A program made the position numbers and the translations under genes. Below, piece after piece: positions 1 to 9,028 of a stretch of DNA of 64,000 bases. The stretch comes from Pseudomonadota bacterium (GTDB taxonomy: Bacteria; Pseudomonadota; Gammaproteobacteria; Burkholderiales; Methylophilaceae): positions 39,587-103,586 of the forward strand of contig JAKQIT010000083.1 of NCBI GenBank assembly GCA_029556915.1. Direction: 5' to 3'. Under the pieces are notes generated by a model. The model saw nothing but the letters and a program-made list of their open reading frames with translations. It did no database searches and was not told the origin of the DNA. Position 1 is the first letter of the stretch. Each line of letters starts with the position of its first letter.

Positions 1-3
1 CAC

Positions 4-90
4 CACCTCTGTAGGCCAGTAGGCAAGCGGCTTACAGAGGTGTAAAATTCTCTCGATGTGAGTTACATGGTAAAGTTAAAGTAAATTATT
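4..90 (+). repeat. Intergenic palindromic repeat, copy 1
   Basis: Hairpin arms CCTCTGTAGGCC and GGCTTACAGAGG flank an 11-nt loop, followed by the family tail (ATTCTCTCG). The sequence after the tail (GTTAAAGTAAATTATTAAG) also matches the copies at 49705 and 55359. The element sits just beyond the 3' end of the minus-strand rlmB gene. Confidence 0.8.
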
Positions 91-105
91 AAGTTCAGAC
101 AGCAA

Positions 106-870
106 TTATTTTAACTGTCTTTGGCGTCGTACTTCATATAAACAAATGCCACTCGCCACACTCACATTGAGGCTTTCTACCGAGCCAAACATCGGGATAG
201 TCACTAATGCATCGCAGTTTTCAATAGTTAAGCGGCGTAAACCATCGCCTTCCGCACCCAACACAATGGCAATCGGGCCATCGAGTTTGGTGTTAAGCAA
301 GTTACTCGGGGCATCCCCATTTTTATCAATCATGGCAGTGCCCACCACAAAAACACCCGCCTCTTTAAGCTCACGAATGGCTCTGGCTAAATTGGTCACC
401 GCAATAAAAGGCACGGTTTCAGCCGCACCGCAAGCCACTTTACGCACGGTGGCGTTTAAACCCACTGCCCTATCTTTTGGTGCAATCACCGCATGCACAC
501 CCATCGCATCGGCCACGCGCAAGCATGCGCCGAGATTATGCGGGTCTTCTACGCCATCTAAAATTAAAAAGAATGGTGGTTCAGTTAAATCAGATTCTAA
601 AATATCGTGAATATCTTTATAGGGAATCGGCGTATCTACCACGCGCGCAATCACCCCTTGATGACGGCCATTCATACCCGCCATGCCATCCAAACGGCTA
701 CGTTCCACTTCCATGGTGCGCACTCCAGAAAGCTCCGCCATTTTAAGTAAATCTTTCATTCGCGCGTCCACACGGTCGCGGTCAATTAAAATTTCTTGCA
801 CGCTCGCCGCGTGTTGGCGCAAACGGCTGAGAACGGCATGAAAACCAAATAAAATACGGGCATCACTCAT
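106..870 (-). CDS. rlmB: 23S rRNA (guanosine-2'-O-)-methyltransferase RlmB
   Basis: SpoU-family (SPOUT) methyltransferase expected to 2'-O-methylate G2251 in the peptidyl-transferase P-loop of 23S rRNA. The 254-residue length is normal. Residues 1-80 form the N-terminal substrate-binding domain. The catalytic domain shows the three SpoU motifs: HNLGACLR (111-118) with the key Asn and Arg, LGAEGDGL (204-211), and SLNVSVAS (233-240). It lies downstream of rnr on the same strand, the usual rnr-rlmB order, but here a hypothetical gene and long palindromes separate them. Confidence is high because all three motifs are intact. Confidence 0.96.
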   Translation of the reverse strand: MSDARILFGFHAVLSRLRQHAASVQEILIDRDRVDARMKDLLKMAELSGVRTMEVERSRLDGMAGMNGRHQGVIARVVDTPIPYKDIHDILESDLTEPPFFLILDGVEDPHNLGACLRVADAMGVHAVIAPKDRAVGLNATVRKVACGAAETVPFIAVTNLARAIRELKEAGVFVVGTAMIDKNGDAPSNLLNTKLDGPIAIVLGAEGDGLRRLTIENCDALVTIPMFGSVESLNVSVASGICLYEVRRQRQLK

Positions 871-936
871 TGATTATTTTCCAAGATGTTATTTGCGCAT
901 TTTAGCACGATGTGCCAATGGTTTTGACTTTAAACT

Positions 937-1063
937 CCCCTGCTATCGCGCCTGAGATTAGCATTGTTTTGGGAAGAATTCGGTAAGCGGCTGTCTGAAC
1001 GAAGTGAGTTTCCGCTTGCCGTACCAAAATGATGGTAATCTCAGGAAACAAGCGATAGGGGGT
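937..1063. repeat. Long imperfect palindrome between rlmB and the zinc-ribbon gene
   Basis: Nested complementary segments: CTATCGC with GCGATAG, CCTGAGATTA with TAATCTCAGG, TTTTGG with CCAAAA, and GGTAAGCGG with CCGCTTGCC around a short loop. Together they form a stem of about 55 nt per side. It resembles the compound element at 36714-36895 in nesting and in the apical GTAAGCGG/CCGCTTGCC arms. Almost all of the gene-free stretch 871-1178 is taken up by this palindrome and the hairpin that follows it. Confidence 0.75.
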
Positions 1064-1076
1064 GTCTATTTCTTTG

Positions 1077-1110
1077 GTTACTTTCTTGTGGACAAGCACA
1101 AGAAAGTAAC
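1077..1110. repeat. Perfect 14-bp inverted repeat
   Basis: Arms GTTACTTTCTTGTG (1077-1090) and CACAAGAAAGTAAC (1097-1110) with a 6-nt loop. It lies downstream of the zinc-ribbon gene on the minus strand and could act as an RNA hairpin or terminator, although no clean T-run follows it. Confidence 0.7.
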
Positions 1111-1178
1111 TCGCCTAGAGGCGAAAAGTAACATTTTATATAGCGCAATACGCAAGCTATTACAACCTGCACGAGTTG

Positions 1179-1706
1179 TTACTTTTTAATCATTCCAGCT
1201 ATAACTTTTAATAGTGGCTCAAGTTTACTACCAGAATAACCTCCAACTCTTGTTCCATCGGCATTATAATTTGGACTTGATTTAGTATCTAAATAAGGAT
1301 GATTCATATCAACAATTGATTTATTCGCTTTACTGTCTGGAATAAAAACACCTTCAGGATTCTTAATATCTGTATTCTCGTATATCAATGTCTCAGGCTC
1401 CACATGAAATCCTGTGCCGCATTTATCGCAAACTCTCGTATTCTTTAAGATACCACCCCCACAAAATGGGCAATGTTTCTTTAATAGGTCATTTCTTGAC
1501 TTCTTTCCGGCAGATTTTGACTCGACAGGTCTTTGTTCGATTTGTACATTACTCTTGGAGTCTATCAGGGCATCTAATCGTTTGCTCCTTGGACGCGTAA
1601 ATTGCAGATGTACTTGCTTGTCCTTTGGCTGTTCTGCTTGACCCTTCATGTAGTCGTGAATTATGGCTAGTTCTTTGTCGCTGAACTCTGGACGTGGTTT
1701 TTTCAT
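1179..1706 (-). CDS. Hypothetical zinc-ribbon protein
   Basis: A 175-residue protein that I do not recognise as a named family. It has two CxxC pairs, C79/C82 (CPFCGGG) and C93/C96 (CDKCG), spaced as a single zinc ribbon. The N-terminal third is lysine-rich and charged, and the C-terminal third has an N/Y/G-rich stretch. A GGAG ribosome site lies 7 nt before the ATG, which supports translation. It sits between rnr and rlmB, which are usually adjacent, beside long palindromes and in AT-richer DNA than its neighbours, so it looks inserted. A nucleic-acid-binding role is possible but unproven. Confidence 0.7.
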   Translation of the reverse strand: MKKPRPEFSDKELAIIHDYMKGQAEQPKDKQVHLQFTRPRSKRLDALIDSKSNVQIEQRPVESKSAGKKSRNDLLKKHCPFCGGGILKNTRVCDKCGTGFHVEPETLIYENTDIKNPEGVFIPDSKANKSIVDMNHPYLDTKSSPNYNADGTRVGGYSGSKLEPLLKVIAGMIKK

Positions 1707-1794
1707 TTAGGCTCCGTATAATAATATGCAATAGGGTCGCAAAATAAATAGAAAAAAAATAGGATAAATATTAATTAATTTTCGTGCAAGATAC

Positions 1795-4203
1795 TCATCT
1801 TTTCGGTTTGCCTTTATTCTTGCTCGTCCTCACTCGGTCTTTCTTAACCGCTTTTTTTGCTGGTTTCGTCGCACCTGTTTTAGTCACCTTTACCACTTTC
1901 TCAGGCAACTTTAAAGTGCTTTTTTTAGGAACATTTTCGCCCGAGGACTTTTTAGCACCTCTGTGAGCCGCACTGGTATTGGCTTGCAGGGCATCGCTAT
2001 TAATGTCTGCCGTTTTATTGACTAAAGTAAAGTCAATTTTAGTGGTTTCTAAATCCACCCGCGCCACTTTAATAGTGAGCCTATCGCCCAAGCGATAACG
2101 CACGCCAGTACGCTCACCCGCCATTTCGTGGCGAGCTTTATCATAGTGGAAATAATCATTACCAAGCTCAGTCACATGCAACAAGCCTTCAACATACACG
2201 CCATCCAGCGCGACAAACAAGCCAAAGTTGGTAACGCCTGCTACCGTGCCGTCAAACACTTCGCCAATTTTATCTTGCATGTAAAAACATTTGAGCCAGT
2301 TGGTCACATCACGGGTAGCATCATCGGCGCGGCGCTCGGTCATCGAGCATTGAATGCCAAGCGCGTTCCAATCGCCCGCTTTGTATTTTTCACCTTTTAA
2401 CACCGCTTTTATGGCGCGGTGAATCAGCAAATCTGGGTAGCGGCGAATTGGCGAGGTAAAGTGCGCGTATGCCTCGTAAGCCAAGCCAAAATGGCCGACA
2501 TTATCTGGGCTGTAAACGGCTTGCTGCATGGAGCGTAACAAAACCGTTTGCAATAATTGCGCATCGGGGCGCGTTCTGATTTTATCCAGCAACTTTCCAT
2601 AATCTTTAGCGTGCGGTTTATCACCACCGCCCACACCAAAGCCAAATTCACCCATAAATGTGCGTAACAGCTCTAATTTTTCAGGTGTTGGGCCTTCGTG
2701 AATGCGGTAAAGCGCAGGGTGTTCATGCTTTAATAAAAATTCAGCCGCACATACATTGGCGGCTAACATGCATTCTTCAATCAATTTATGCGCTTCGTTG
2801 CGCTGGCTAGGCACAATGCTTTCAATTTTGCCATTTTCATTAAACATCATGATGGTTTCTGAAGTTTCAAACTCAATGGCGCCGCGTTTTTCGCGTTGCG
2901 CCAACATGAGTTTATAAACGCTTTGTAAGTGCTGTAAATGCGGCATCAACCATGCAAACTCTTGCGCCAACTCGCCTTGCGGGTTTTGCAGCATTTCATG
3001 CACTTTGGTGTAGGTCATGCGCGCTTTTGAGCGCATTACCGAAGGGTAAAACTTAAATTGTTTGACAATGCCCGCGCCATCGACCTGCATGTCACAAATC
3101 ATGCAAAGTCGCTCAACATCGGGGTTTAGTGAGCATAAACCGTTTGATAAAGCCTCTGGCAACATGGGAATCACGCGGCGCGGAAAATACACGGAGTTAC
3201 CACGCTCAAACGCGCCTTTATCTAAGGCATCATTCGGCTTCACGTAAAAACTCACATCGGCAATCGCAACGACTAATCGCCAGCCCTTGCCTTGCGGCTC
3301 GGCAAATACAGCATCGTCAAAGTCACGCGCGGTTTCACCATCAATCGTTATCAACGGCATTTCGCGACAATCAATGCGGTCTTTGTAATCAGCTGGCTGT
3401 ACTGATTTTGGGTAAGATTCAGCAAGTTTAATGGCTTCCGCGCTAAACTCATGGGGTAAATTATGTTTGCGCAAGGCGATTTCAATTTCCATGCCGCTAT
3501 CAGCATAGTTACCCAAAATCTCCACCACTTTACCCATCGGCTGTGCATGGGCTGCCGGCTGCGAGGTAAGTTCCACCATCACCACTTGGCCAGGTTTGGC
3601 ATCCATATCTAAATGATACGGAATGAGAATATCCAAATTGATGCGTTTATCTTCTGCGGCAACAATCGTCACACCGCTGGTTTGCATCACGCGCCCCACC
3701 AGCTTTTGCGTGCGGCGCTCTAAAACTTCAACAATTTTGCCTTCTGGCCGCCCTTTTCTATCCAAACCAGACATGCGCACCATCACATGGTCGCCATGCA
3801 TTACTTGCGACATCTCTTTATTCGATAAAAATAAATCTTCTGGGCATTTGGTTTTATCATCCGGCACCAAAAAACCAAATCCGTCGGGGTGGCCTTGCAC
3901 CACGCCAGCGATTAAATCGAGCTTTTCCGCAATACATAAGGCGTTTTTGCGGTTGCGAATAATCTGCCCTTCACGTTCCATCGCATTCAAGCGTTTGTTG
4001 AATATTTCTCGCTCAGCGTCACTTACGTCTAATAATGTATAAAGCGCCTCAACATGCAAAGGCACGCCCTGCTCTGCCATCGTGCTTAAAATCAGCTCTC
4101 GACTAGGGATAGGTGCTTCATAACGGCTGGCCTCGCGCGCAGCATGCGGATCTTTACTTCTAATATTGTGTTTTTGGCTTTGTTTGCTTTTAGTTTTGGA
4201 CAT
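1795..4203 (-). CDS. rnr: Ribonuclease R
   Basis: Processive 3'-5' exoribonuclease that degrades structured RNA. I place the start at the ATG at 4203, giving 802 residues, because an AAAGG site precedes it and the protein then begins with the usual Lys-rich stretch (MSKTKSKQ). Domain order is a winged helix (about 35-90), two cold-shock domains (about 95-240), and the RNB catalytic domain with the metal-binding DFDDA motif at 294-298 and SFYVKPNDALD after it. An S1 domain (GTVAGVTNFGLFV) and a Lys/Thr-rich basic tail follow. It lies just downstream of a divergently oriented tRNA-Leu. The basic tail is normal for RNase R. Confidence 0.96.
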   Translation of the reverse strand: MSKTKSKQSQKHNIRSKDPHAAREASRYEAPIPSRELILSTMAEQGVPLHVEALYTLLDVSDAEREIFNKRLNAMEREGQIIRNRKNALCIAEKLDLIAGVVQGHPDGFGFLVPDDKTKCPEDLFLSNKEMSQVMHGDHVMVRMSGLDRKGRPEGKIVEVLERRTQKLVGRVMQTSGVTIVAAEDKRINLDILIPYHLDMDAKPGQVVMVELTSQPAAHAQPMGKVVEILGNYADSGMEIEIALRKHNLPHEFSAEAIKLAESYPKSVQPADYKDRIDCREMPLITIDGETARDFDDAVFAEPQGKGWRLVVAIADVSFYVKPNDALDKGAFERGNSVYFPRRVIPMLPEALSNGLCSLNPDVERLCMICDMQVDGAGIVKQFKFYPSVMRSKARMTYTKVHEMLQNPQGELAQEFAWLMPHLQHLQSVYKLMLAQREKRGAIEFETSETIMMFNENGKIESIVPSQRNEAHKLIEECMLAANVCAAEFLLKHEHPALYRIHEGPTPEKLELLRTFMGEFGFGVGGGDKPHAKDYGKLLDKIRTRPDAQLLQTVLLRSMQQAVYSPDNVGHFGLAYEAYAHFTSPIRRYPDLLIHRAIKAVLKGEKYKAGDWNALGIQCSMTERRADDATRDVTNWLKCFYMQDKIGEVFDGTVAGVTNFGLFVALDGVYVEGLLHVTELGNDYFHYDKARHEMAGERTGVRYRLGDRLTIKVARVDLETTKIDFTLVNKTADINSDALQANTSAAHRGAKKSSGENVPKKSTLKLPEKVVKVTKTGATKPAKKAVKKDRVRTSKNKGKPKR

Positions 4204-4257
4204 TACCCAACCTTTAATATAAAATTCGCTCGCTTTGATTGCTAGATTCAAGCAACA

Positions 4258-4342
4258 GCCCAGATGGCGAAATTGGTAGACGCGCAGGTTTCAGATACCT
4301 GTGTTGAAAGACATGGAGGTTCGAGTCCTCTTCTGGGCACCA
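4258..4342 (+). tRNA. tRNA-Leu (CAG anticodon)
   Basis: An 85-nt class II tRNA with acceptor arms GCCCAGA and TCTGGGC and an encoded CCA end. The D arm contains TTGGTAGACGCG. The anticodon stem is CAGGT/ACCTG around the loop TTCAGAT, giving anticodon CAG, which reads CUG. It has a long variable arm (TGTTGAAAGACA) and a T loop TTCGAGT. These are tRNA-Leu features. Confidence 0.97.
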
Positions 4343-4427
4343 GTTTTTTAGTTTTGTTTCTTCACCAGAAAAATTCAAGTTTAAATATCTCAACACTTGC
4401 GTGATTGTACTCTTAAAAAAGTGACGA

Positions 4428-4495
4428 AATGATGAAACCGACTGTCAATAAACAGTCAACTTCAATAACAGTAGCGTCATAATTTCATCATTATA
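4428..4495. promoter_or_regulatory. Dyad-symmetric candidate enhancer upstream of epsA
   Basis: AATGATGAAA (4428-4437) and TTTCATCATT (4485-4494) form an inverted repeat. Inside it lies a smaller one, GACTGT/ACAGTC (4440-4457). The region is about 70-135 bp upstream of the sigma-54-like promoter, a typical position for an activator-binding enhancer. The functional role is inferred. Confidence 0.45.
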
Positions 4496-4562
4496 CAATT
4501 GTAAAACGCTGTAAATTTTAATAACCATTTGTTTTATAACGTTTTATTTTAACCCCAATGTT

Positions 4563-4578
4563 TGGCATTCAATTTGCA
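4563..4578 (+). promoter_or_regulatory. Sigma-54-type -24/-12 promoter for epsA
   Basis: TGGCATTCAATTTGCA matches the consensus TGGCAC(G)-N4-TTGC(A/T) with correct GG-to-GC spacing. It lies about 49 bp before the epsA start codon, leaving a short leader. Sigma-54 control of PEP-CTERM/EPS loci is known in related bacteria. Confidence 0.65.
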
Positions 4579-4626
4579 ATAGCTATAGCAAGTTGTAATC
4601 TCAAGATGAATTTGGAGTGAAATAAA

Positions 4627-5391
4627 ATGGCTAAAGCGTTAGAAAATCAACAGTGGAATACTTTAATAGAAGTTATCCAACGTTCATATCAAATTAAAAA
4701 GCATGTGGATTTTTTTAGGTGGCAACAAGATGATGTCACACGTGTGTTTCCACATGATGTATTAATTGCCGTTTGGGGTGATTTTAACAAAGGGCTTTTG
4801 AACTACGATGTGAGTTCAAATATCCCTGGGGTACGCACGCACTCACTGCGTGAATCATCTACCCAAGCAGATCAACTGATGGGGGATTTGTATCAACGCT
4901 GGCTAGCAAATAATGAGCGTTGGTATCGTATCAATAACTTTTCAATGGCAAACGATGGCGATGATTTACCTGATTTTTTCAATCATCAATTATCGGAAAT
5001 TCATTCACTGTTAGTTTTTGGTGTGCGTGATATTCGCGGCAATAATGATTGCTTATATGTGTTTATGCATAAAGATGCTGAGTTTCCTATCACATCATCA
5101 GTGCTTGGCATGCTCATGCCGCACTTAGATGCTGCTTTACGTCGCATTGAGAGTCTTGAGGTTGAAGGCGATGAAGATGATTTATCTGATTACCCTGTAC
5201 AAGGTTTGAGTGACCGCGAACATGAAATTATTCATTGGGTGCGTATGGGTAAAACTAATTTTGAAATCAGTATGATTTTAAGTATTAGCCCGAATACTGT
5301 TAAAAACCATTTAAAACGTATTTTCAGTAAATTGGATGTGACTTGCAGAGCGCAAGCTGTTGCAACTTATGTTCCACCAAAACTGAATTAA
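4627..5391 (+). CDS. epsA: EpsA-type LuxR-family transcriptional regulator
   Basis: A 254-residue regulator. The C-terminal LuxR helix-turn-helix spans about 193-250 (LSDREHEIIHW, then ISPNTVKNHLKRIFSKL). Residues 1-180 form a sensor-like domain without a recognisable phospho-acceptor or autoinducer motif. Length and position at the head of an EPS locus fit EpsA of the methanolan system, which is thought to regulate polysaccharide genes. A GGAG site precedes the ATG. The promoter region carries a sigma-54-like site and a dyad element, so an enhancer-binding activator such as PrsR probably controls it. The EpsA name rests on architecture and context. Confidence 0.85.
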   Translation: MAKALENQQWNTLIEVIQRSYQIKKHVDFFRWQQDDVTRVFPHDVLIAVWGDFNKGLLNYDVSSNIPGVRTHSLRESSTQADQLMGDLYQRWLANNERWYRINNFSMANDGDDLPDFFNHQLSEIHSLLVFGVRDIRGNNDCLYVFMHKDAEFPITSSVLGMLMPHLDAALRRIESLEVEGDEDDLSDYPVQGLSDREHEIIHWVRMGKTNFEISMILSISPNTVKNHLKRIFSKLDVTCRAQAVATYVPPKLN

Positions 5392-5397
5392 GTCGCG

Positions 5398-5406
5398 TGG
5401 TATAAT
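5398..5406 (+). promoter_or_regulatory. Extended -10 promoter for epsB
   Basis: TGGTATAAT is a perfect extended -10 (TGnTATAAT) located 38 bp before the epsB ATG, just after the epsA stop. No good -35 is visible, as is common for extended -10 promoters. It could give epsB a sigma-70 promoter separate from epsA. Confidence 0.55.
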
Positions 5407-5444
5407 AACTGATTGAATTGAAAGTAAGTAGTTAGGTAATAAAA

Positions 5445-6872
5445 ATGGCATACAGAAATAATTACTCACGAACGTTACTACAAAGACGTAGTAATCTGAG
5501 TAACATTGTGCAGCAAATACTGGATGGCGCGGCTGTGATAAGCGCATCTTACGCGCTGATTGCGCATCACTTAGGTGGCGTTTACTCTGCCTACATCAAT
5601 TTTATTTTGGTGCAGTTAGTCGTGATGGCTTTGGTGTATGACCGCTTTGCGATTTATCGCAGCAATGGGCATTTGGTTGATAAAGGCCTGAACTTACTCA
5701 AAGCTTGGGCAATAACTTTCTTAATATTGATTGTTATTGGATTTTTAACCAAGCAAAGTGCCAATTACTCGCGCTATTTAATGATGCAGTTATTTGTGCT
5801 GGGCTTTGCAACGCAATTGTTGATGCACCTGTTGTTTAGGTTGGTGTACCAAAGATTGATTCGCAACCAGCAAACAGAAAAGGTATTGATTGTTGGTCAA
5901 AGTCGTCTTGCCTATTATTTGCAGCATAAAATTTCAGACAATCCTTGGGTGGGCGAGCAAGTGGCTGGTTTTGTCACTATTCCAGGCGAAGAATCTAAAG
6001 GCTCAGGTCGCAAAGCTGCAGGTCGCAAAAATGATCCAACAATTTTAGGTAGCATCGATGCGTTGCCAACGCTGATTGACGAACATGAAATCAGCACGGT
6101 TTACATTGTCACACAACTTAAATCGGCTGTTGATCTGGAAACCATCTATGCGGAAATTCTGGACAAACACGTAGCAATTCATTGGATTCCAGATATTTTC
6201 TCCTTACGCTTAGTGAACCACAGCGTGAAAGAGATTTCTGGCATCCCAGTGCTCACGCTTGCTGAAACACCATTGATTGGCATGCGTTTGCTATTAAAAT
6301 CGATTGTTGACAAAGTGTTATCAGTTCTTATTTTGCTGATGATTTTCCCGATTTTGATTTTGGTAGCGATTGCCGTCAAACTAGACAGCCCTGGTCCCAT
6401 ATTTTTTAGGCAAAGCCGCGCGGGCTGGAGTGGAAAAACCTTTAAAATTTGGAAATTCCGCAGCATGTACGTGCATCAAGAAGAAGCGGGCAAGCTTAAG
6501 CAAGCTTCAAAAGGTGATAGCCGCATTACCCGTGTAGGCGCATTTATCCGCAAAACCAGCTTAGACGAGCTACCACAAGTGTTCAATGTGCTGACAGGTG
6601 ATATGTCATTAGTTGGCCCGCGTCCGCATGCTATTCAACACGATAAAGAATATTCAGAGCGAATTTCAGAATACTTTACCCGTCACCAAATTAAACCTGG
6701 CATTACTGGCTTAGCGCAAGTGCGCGGTTTGCGTGGTGAAACGACAGATATTGAACAAATGGTATTGCGTATTGAATCTGACATTGAGTACATCAACAAC
6801 TGGTCAATTTGGTTAGACATTTCAATCTTATTCCGTACCGTATTTGCATTTACTGGCAAGGGTGCGTATTAA
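5445..6872 (+). CDS. epsB: EpsB-type undecaprenyl-phosphate sugar-1-phosphate transferase
   Basis: Polyprenyl phosphoglycosyltransferase (WcaJ/EpsB family, 475 residues) that loads the first sugar, probably glucose-1-P, onto undecaprenyl phosphate at the inner membrane. Four N-terminal membrane segments (about 25-135) are followed by a cytoplasmic nucleotide-fold domain (about 145-250) and a membrane hairpin near 285-312. The catalytic bacterial sugar-transferase domain carries [13 protein letters not shown], the DE pair in [15 protein letters not shown] and PGITGLAQV. It follows epsA by 53 bp and has its own extended -10 promoter. Sugar specificity cannot be read from sequence. Confidence 0.92.
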   Translation: MAYRNNYSRTLLQRRSNLSNIVQQILDGAAVISASYALIAHHLGGVYSAYINFILVQLVVMALVYDRFAIYRSNGHLVDKGLNLLKAWAITFLILIVIGFLTKQSANYSRYLMMQLFVLGFATQLLMHLLFRLVYQRLIRNQQTEKVLIVGQSRLAYYLQHKISDNPWVGEQVAGFVTIPGEESKGSGRKAAGRKNDPTILGSIDALPTLIDEHEISTVYIVTQLKSAVDLETIYAEILDKHVAIHWIPDIFSLRLVNHSVKEISGIPVLTLAETPLIGMRLLLKSIVDKVLSVLILLMIFPILILVAIAVKLDSPGPIFFRQSRAGWSGKTFKIWKFRSMYVHQEEAGKLKQASKGDSRITRVGAFIRKTSLDELPQVFNVLTGDMSLVGPRPHAIQHDKEYSERISEYFTRHQIKPGITGLAQVRGLRGETTDIEQMVLRIESDIEYINNWSIWLDISILFRTVFAFTGKGAY

Positions 6873-6925
6873 AAATTGATTGCTTGATTTTGGGTGAAAA
6901 TTTCAATGTTTTTAGTTGTAAAATT

Positions 6926-6998
6926 CGCCCGAGAGAAAATAGCTGCCCTGTAAGCCGCATGGATACTGGCTTACAGGGCAGCTAAAATGAAGATGCCG
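6926..6998 (-). repeat. Intergenic palindromic repeat, copy 2 (reverse orientation)
   Basis: Perfect 16-bp arms AGCTGCCCTGTAAGCC (6941-6956) and its complement (6968-6983) surround the loop GCATGGATACT. The tail CGCCCGAGAGA lies on the left and the AAGATG flank on the right. It sits between the convergent genes epsB and galE. Confidence 0.9.
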
Positions 6999-7054
6999 AA
7001 TTTTAGATGGTTTTAACATCAAGTTTTAAACTATTTTTAATTGGGTCGTCACAA

Positions 7055-7084
7055 ACAAAAAAGGTGCATATAGCACCTTTTTTT
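7055..7084. terminator. Bidirectional rho-independent terminator
   Basis: AAAAAAGGTGC and GCACCTTTTTTT form a compact GC stem with A- and T-tracts on both sides, placed between convergent epsB and galE. It can serve both strands. Confidence 0.85.
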
Positions 7085-7103
7085 ATCGCGCTAAAAAGTA
7101 AAT

Positions 7104-8120
7104 TTAGCTGTTAGGATAACCCTGCGGATTTTGGGATTGCCACCGCCAAGCATCTCTGCACATGGCATGAATATCTAATTCAGCCTGCCAACCTAGCAAC
7201 TGCTTAGCCAAGCCTGGGTCAGCATAACAAGTGGCTACATCGCCTGCTCTACGCGCAACTAAGCGGTACTTCACAGTTTTTCCACTGGCTTGCTCAAATG
7301 CTTTTACCAACTCTAGTACACTACAACCATTACCAGTGCCTAAGTTCACCGTTACAAGGCCTTGCTGCTTTTCAAGTGCACGCAACGCTGCTAAATGCCC
7401 CAAAGCCAGATCAACCACGTGAATGTAATCACGCACACCAGTTCCATCCACGGTTGGATAATCCGAGCCAAATACACTAAGTTCGGCTAATCTACCCACG
7501 GCGACTTGCGAAATATACGGCATTAAATTATTAGGAATCCCGTTAGGATCTTCGCCTATCATGCCGCTTTCATGTGCCCCTACTGGGTTAAAATAGCGCA
7601 AAACGGCGATTTTCCAAGCAGGGTCAGAATGCGCAATGTCGCAAAGCACCTGCTCGACCATCAGTTTAGAATGCCCGTAAGGATTAATCGGTTTGAGAGG
7701 AAAGTTCTCTTGAATTTGCCTGTCACCTGGCGCATCATATACGGTAGCTGATGAGCTAAAAACAATTCGTTTTACGTCAAACTCAGCCATTACTTCAGTC
7801 AGTATCACACTGCCGGCGACGTTATTGTCATAATACATAAGCGGTTTTTGTACGGATTCACCTACTGCTTTAAAGCCTGCAAAGTGAATCACCGCGCTAA
7901 TTTCGTGATGGCTAAAAATTTCACGCAATATTGACCTGTCACGCACATCACCTTGGATAAAAGTAATTTTACGTGCAGTTATTTTTTCAACGCGTCTAAT
8001 CGACTCAATTTTACTGTTGCTAAAGTTATCAAGTACGACAACATCATAACCCGCATTCAACAACTCTAAGCAAGTGTGCGAGCCAATATAACCCGCCCCA
8101 CCTGTTACTAATATACTCAT
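7104..8120 (-). CDS. galE: UDP-glucose 4-epimerase
   Basis: Extended short-chain dehydrogenase/reductase that interconverts UDP-glucose and UDP-galactose, possibly also the N-acetyl forms, supplying EPS precursors. The 338-residue length is typical. The NAD-binding glycine motif is GGAGYIGSH (7-15), the catalytic Ser lies in SSSAT (122-126), and the YxxxK pair is Y148/K152. It is the last gene of the minus-strand series that begins at 13538, 20 bp after the ATPase gene. Hexosamine specificity is not resolved. Confidence 0.95.
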   Translation of the reverse strand: MSILVTGGAGYIGSHTCLELLNAGYDVVVLDNFSNSKIESIRRVEKITARKITFIQGDVRDRSILREIFSHHEISAVIHFAGFKAVGESVQKPLMYYDNNVAGSVILTEVMAEFDVKRIVFSSSATVYDAPGDRQIQENFPLKPINPYGHSKLMVEQVLCDIAHSDPAWKIAVLRYFNPVGAHESGMIGEDPNGIPNNLMPYISQVAVGRLAELSVFGSDYPTVDGTGVRDYIHVVDLALGHLAALRALEKQQGLVTVNLGTGNGCSVLELVKAFEQASGKTVKYRLVARRAGDVATCYADPGLAKQLLGWQAELDIHAMCRDAWRWQSQNPQGYPNS

Positions 8121-8140
8121 AATAGTTATTGCTTTTTAAA

Positions 8141-8962
8141 TTAATTACCGGCTAGTACGCCAAACTCTGAACGGTCGCGTAACACTTCTTCTACTAAATC
8201 CACACCAATTTTATCTGTACCGCTAGAAAAACCGTACACCAACACCATGTCACACAAAATATTGATACTTCTGGGTACGCCTTTGCTGGCCTCTGCGATA
8301 AGTTCTATGGCACGAGGTGTAAACAAACGCTTTTCACACCCAGCGACTTTTAAACGATGCTCAATGTATTTTGCAACTTCTGCTACTTGTAAAGGGGGAA
8401 TAAAAAAATCAACGGCAACTCGCTGAAAAAACTGCTGCAAGTCTGGTCTGCGCAATAACTCTCGCAGCTGTGGTTGACCTACCAACACCACTTGCAATAA
8501 TTGATCCTTATCTGCATTGATATTGGATAACATGCGGAGTGACTCTAATGCTGGCGGGCTTAAATTTTGCGCCTCATCCACAATTAGCACCACGCGACGA
8601 CCAGCCGTGTAAGAATCAATTAAAAATTTTTGAAAAGCGGCGTACAACGCAATTTCGGACATACCTTCATAGGGTTGGTCAAATGCGAGCATAATCCAGC
8701 CCAACAAATCATCTACCTTTTGGTGTGTATTGTAAACTACACCAACATGTATATCCGCGTCTATGTTGTTAAGTAAATGACGCACAAGTGTGGTTTTACC
8801 ACAACCAATATCGCCGCAAACTACAGTAAAACCTGAACGATTGGTAATACCGTACTCCAGCATTGAATACGCGAGACTATGGCGCTGCCCAAAATATAAA
8901 AAATCTGGGTCAGGCTGAATGGTAAATGGTTTTTCTGTTAAACCATAAAATGCTTCATACAT
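8141..8962 (-). CDS. ExeA-like AAA ATPase of a PEP-CTERM/EPS locus
   Basis: A 273-residue AAA ATPase of the ExeA/GspA type. Walker A is GDIGCGKTT (50-58) and Walker B is VVLIVDEAQ (124-132, D129/E130). The opening MYEAFYGLTEKPF is characteristic of this family, and the C-terminal half holds the lid (KGVPRSINILCD). Homologues recur in exosortase/EPS loci as putative secretion ATPases. It lacks the peptidoglycan-binding tail of full ExeA. It lies between the WecG-like transferase and galE. Its exact role in export or assembly is unknown. Confidence 0.88.
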   Translation of the reverse strand: MYEAFYGLTEKPFTIQPDPDFLYFGQRHSLAYSMLEYGITNRSGFTVVCGDIGCGKTTLVRHLLNNIDADIHVGVVYNTHQKVDDLLGWIMLAFDQPYEGMSEIALYAAFQKFLIDSYTAGRRVVLIVDEAQNLSPPALESLRMLSNINADKDQLLQVVLVGQPQLRELLRRPDLQQFFQRVAVDFFIPPLQVAEVAKYIEHRLKVAGCEKRLFTPRAIELIAEASKGVPRSINILCDMVLVYGFSSGTDKIGVDLVEEVLRDRSEFGVLAGN

Positions 8963-9028
8963 ATGTGTTACTACCTTTTTTCTATCACAACTAGCTATTC
9001 TACCAGTAAATCCTGATTGTTATTAGGC

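Noticed and set aside
902-1189. Short ORFs on both strands between rlmB and the zinc-ribbon gene
   Set aside because: They run through the long palindrome and hairpin and have no protein-like composition or ribosome sites.
8141-8962. Full ExeA secretion ATPase
   Set aside because: At 273 residues it has no peptidoglycan-binding C-terminal domain, and no GspB/ExeB partner or type II secretion genes are nearby.
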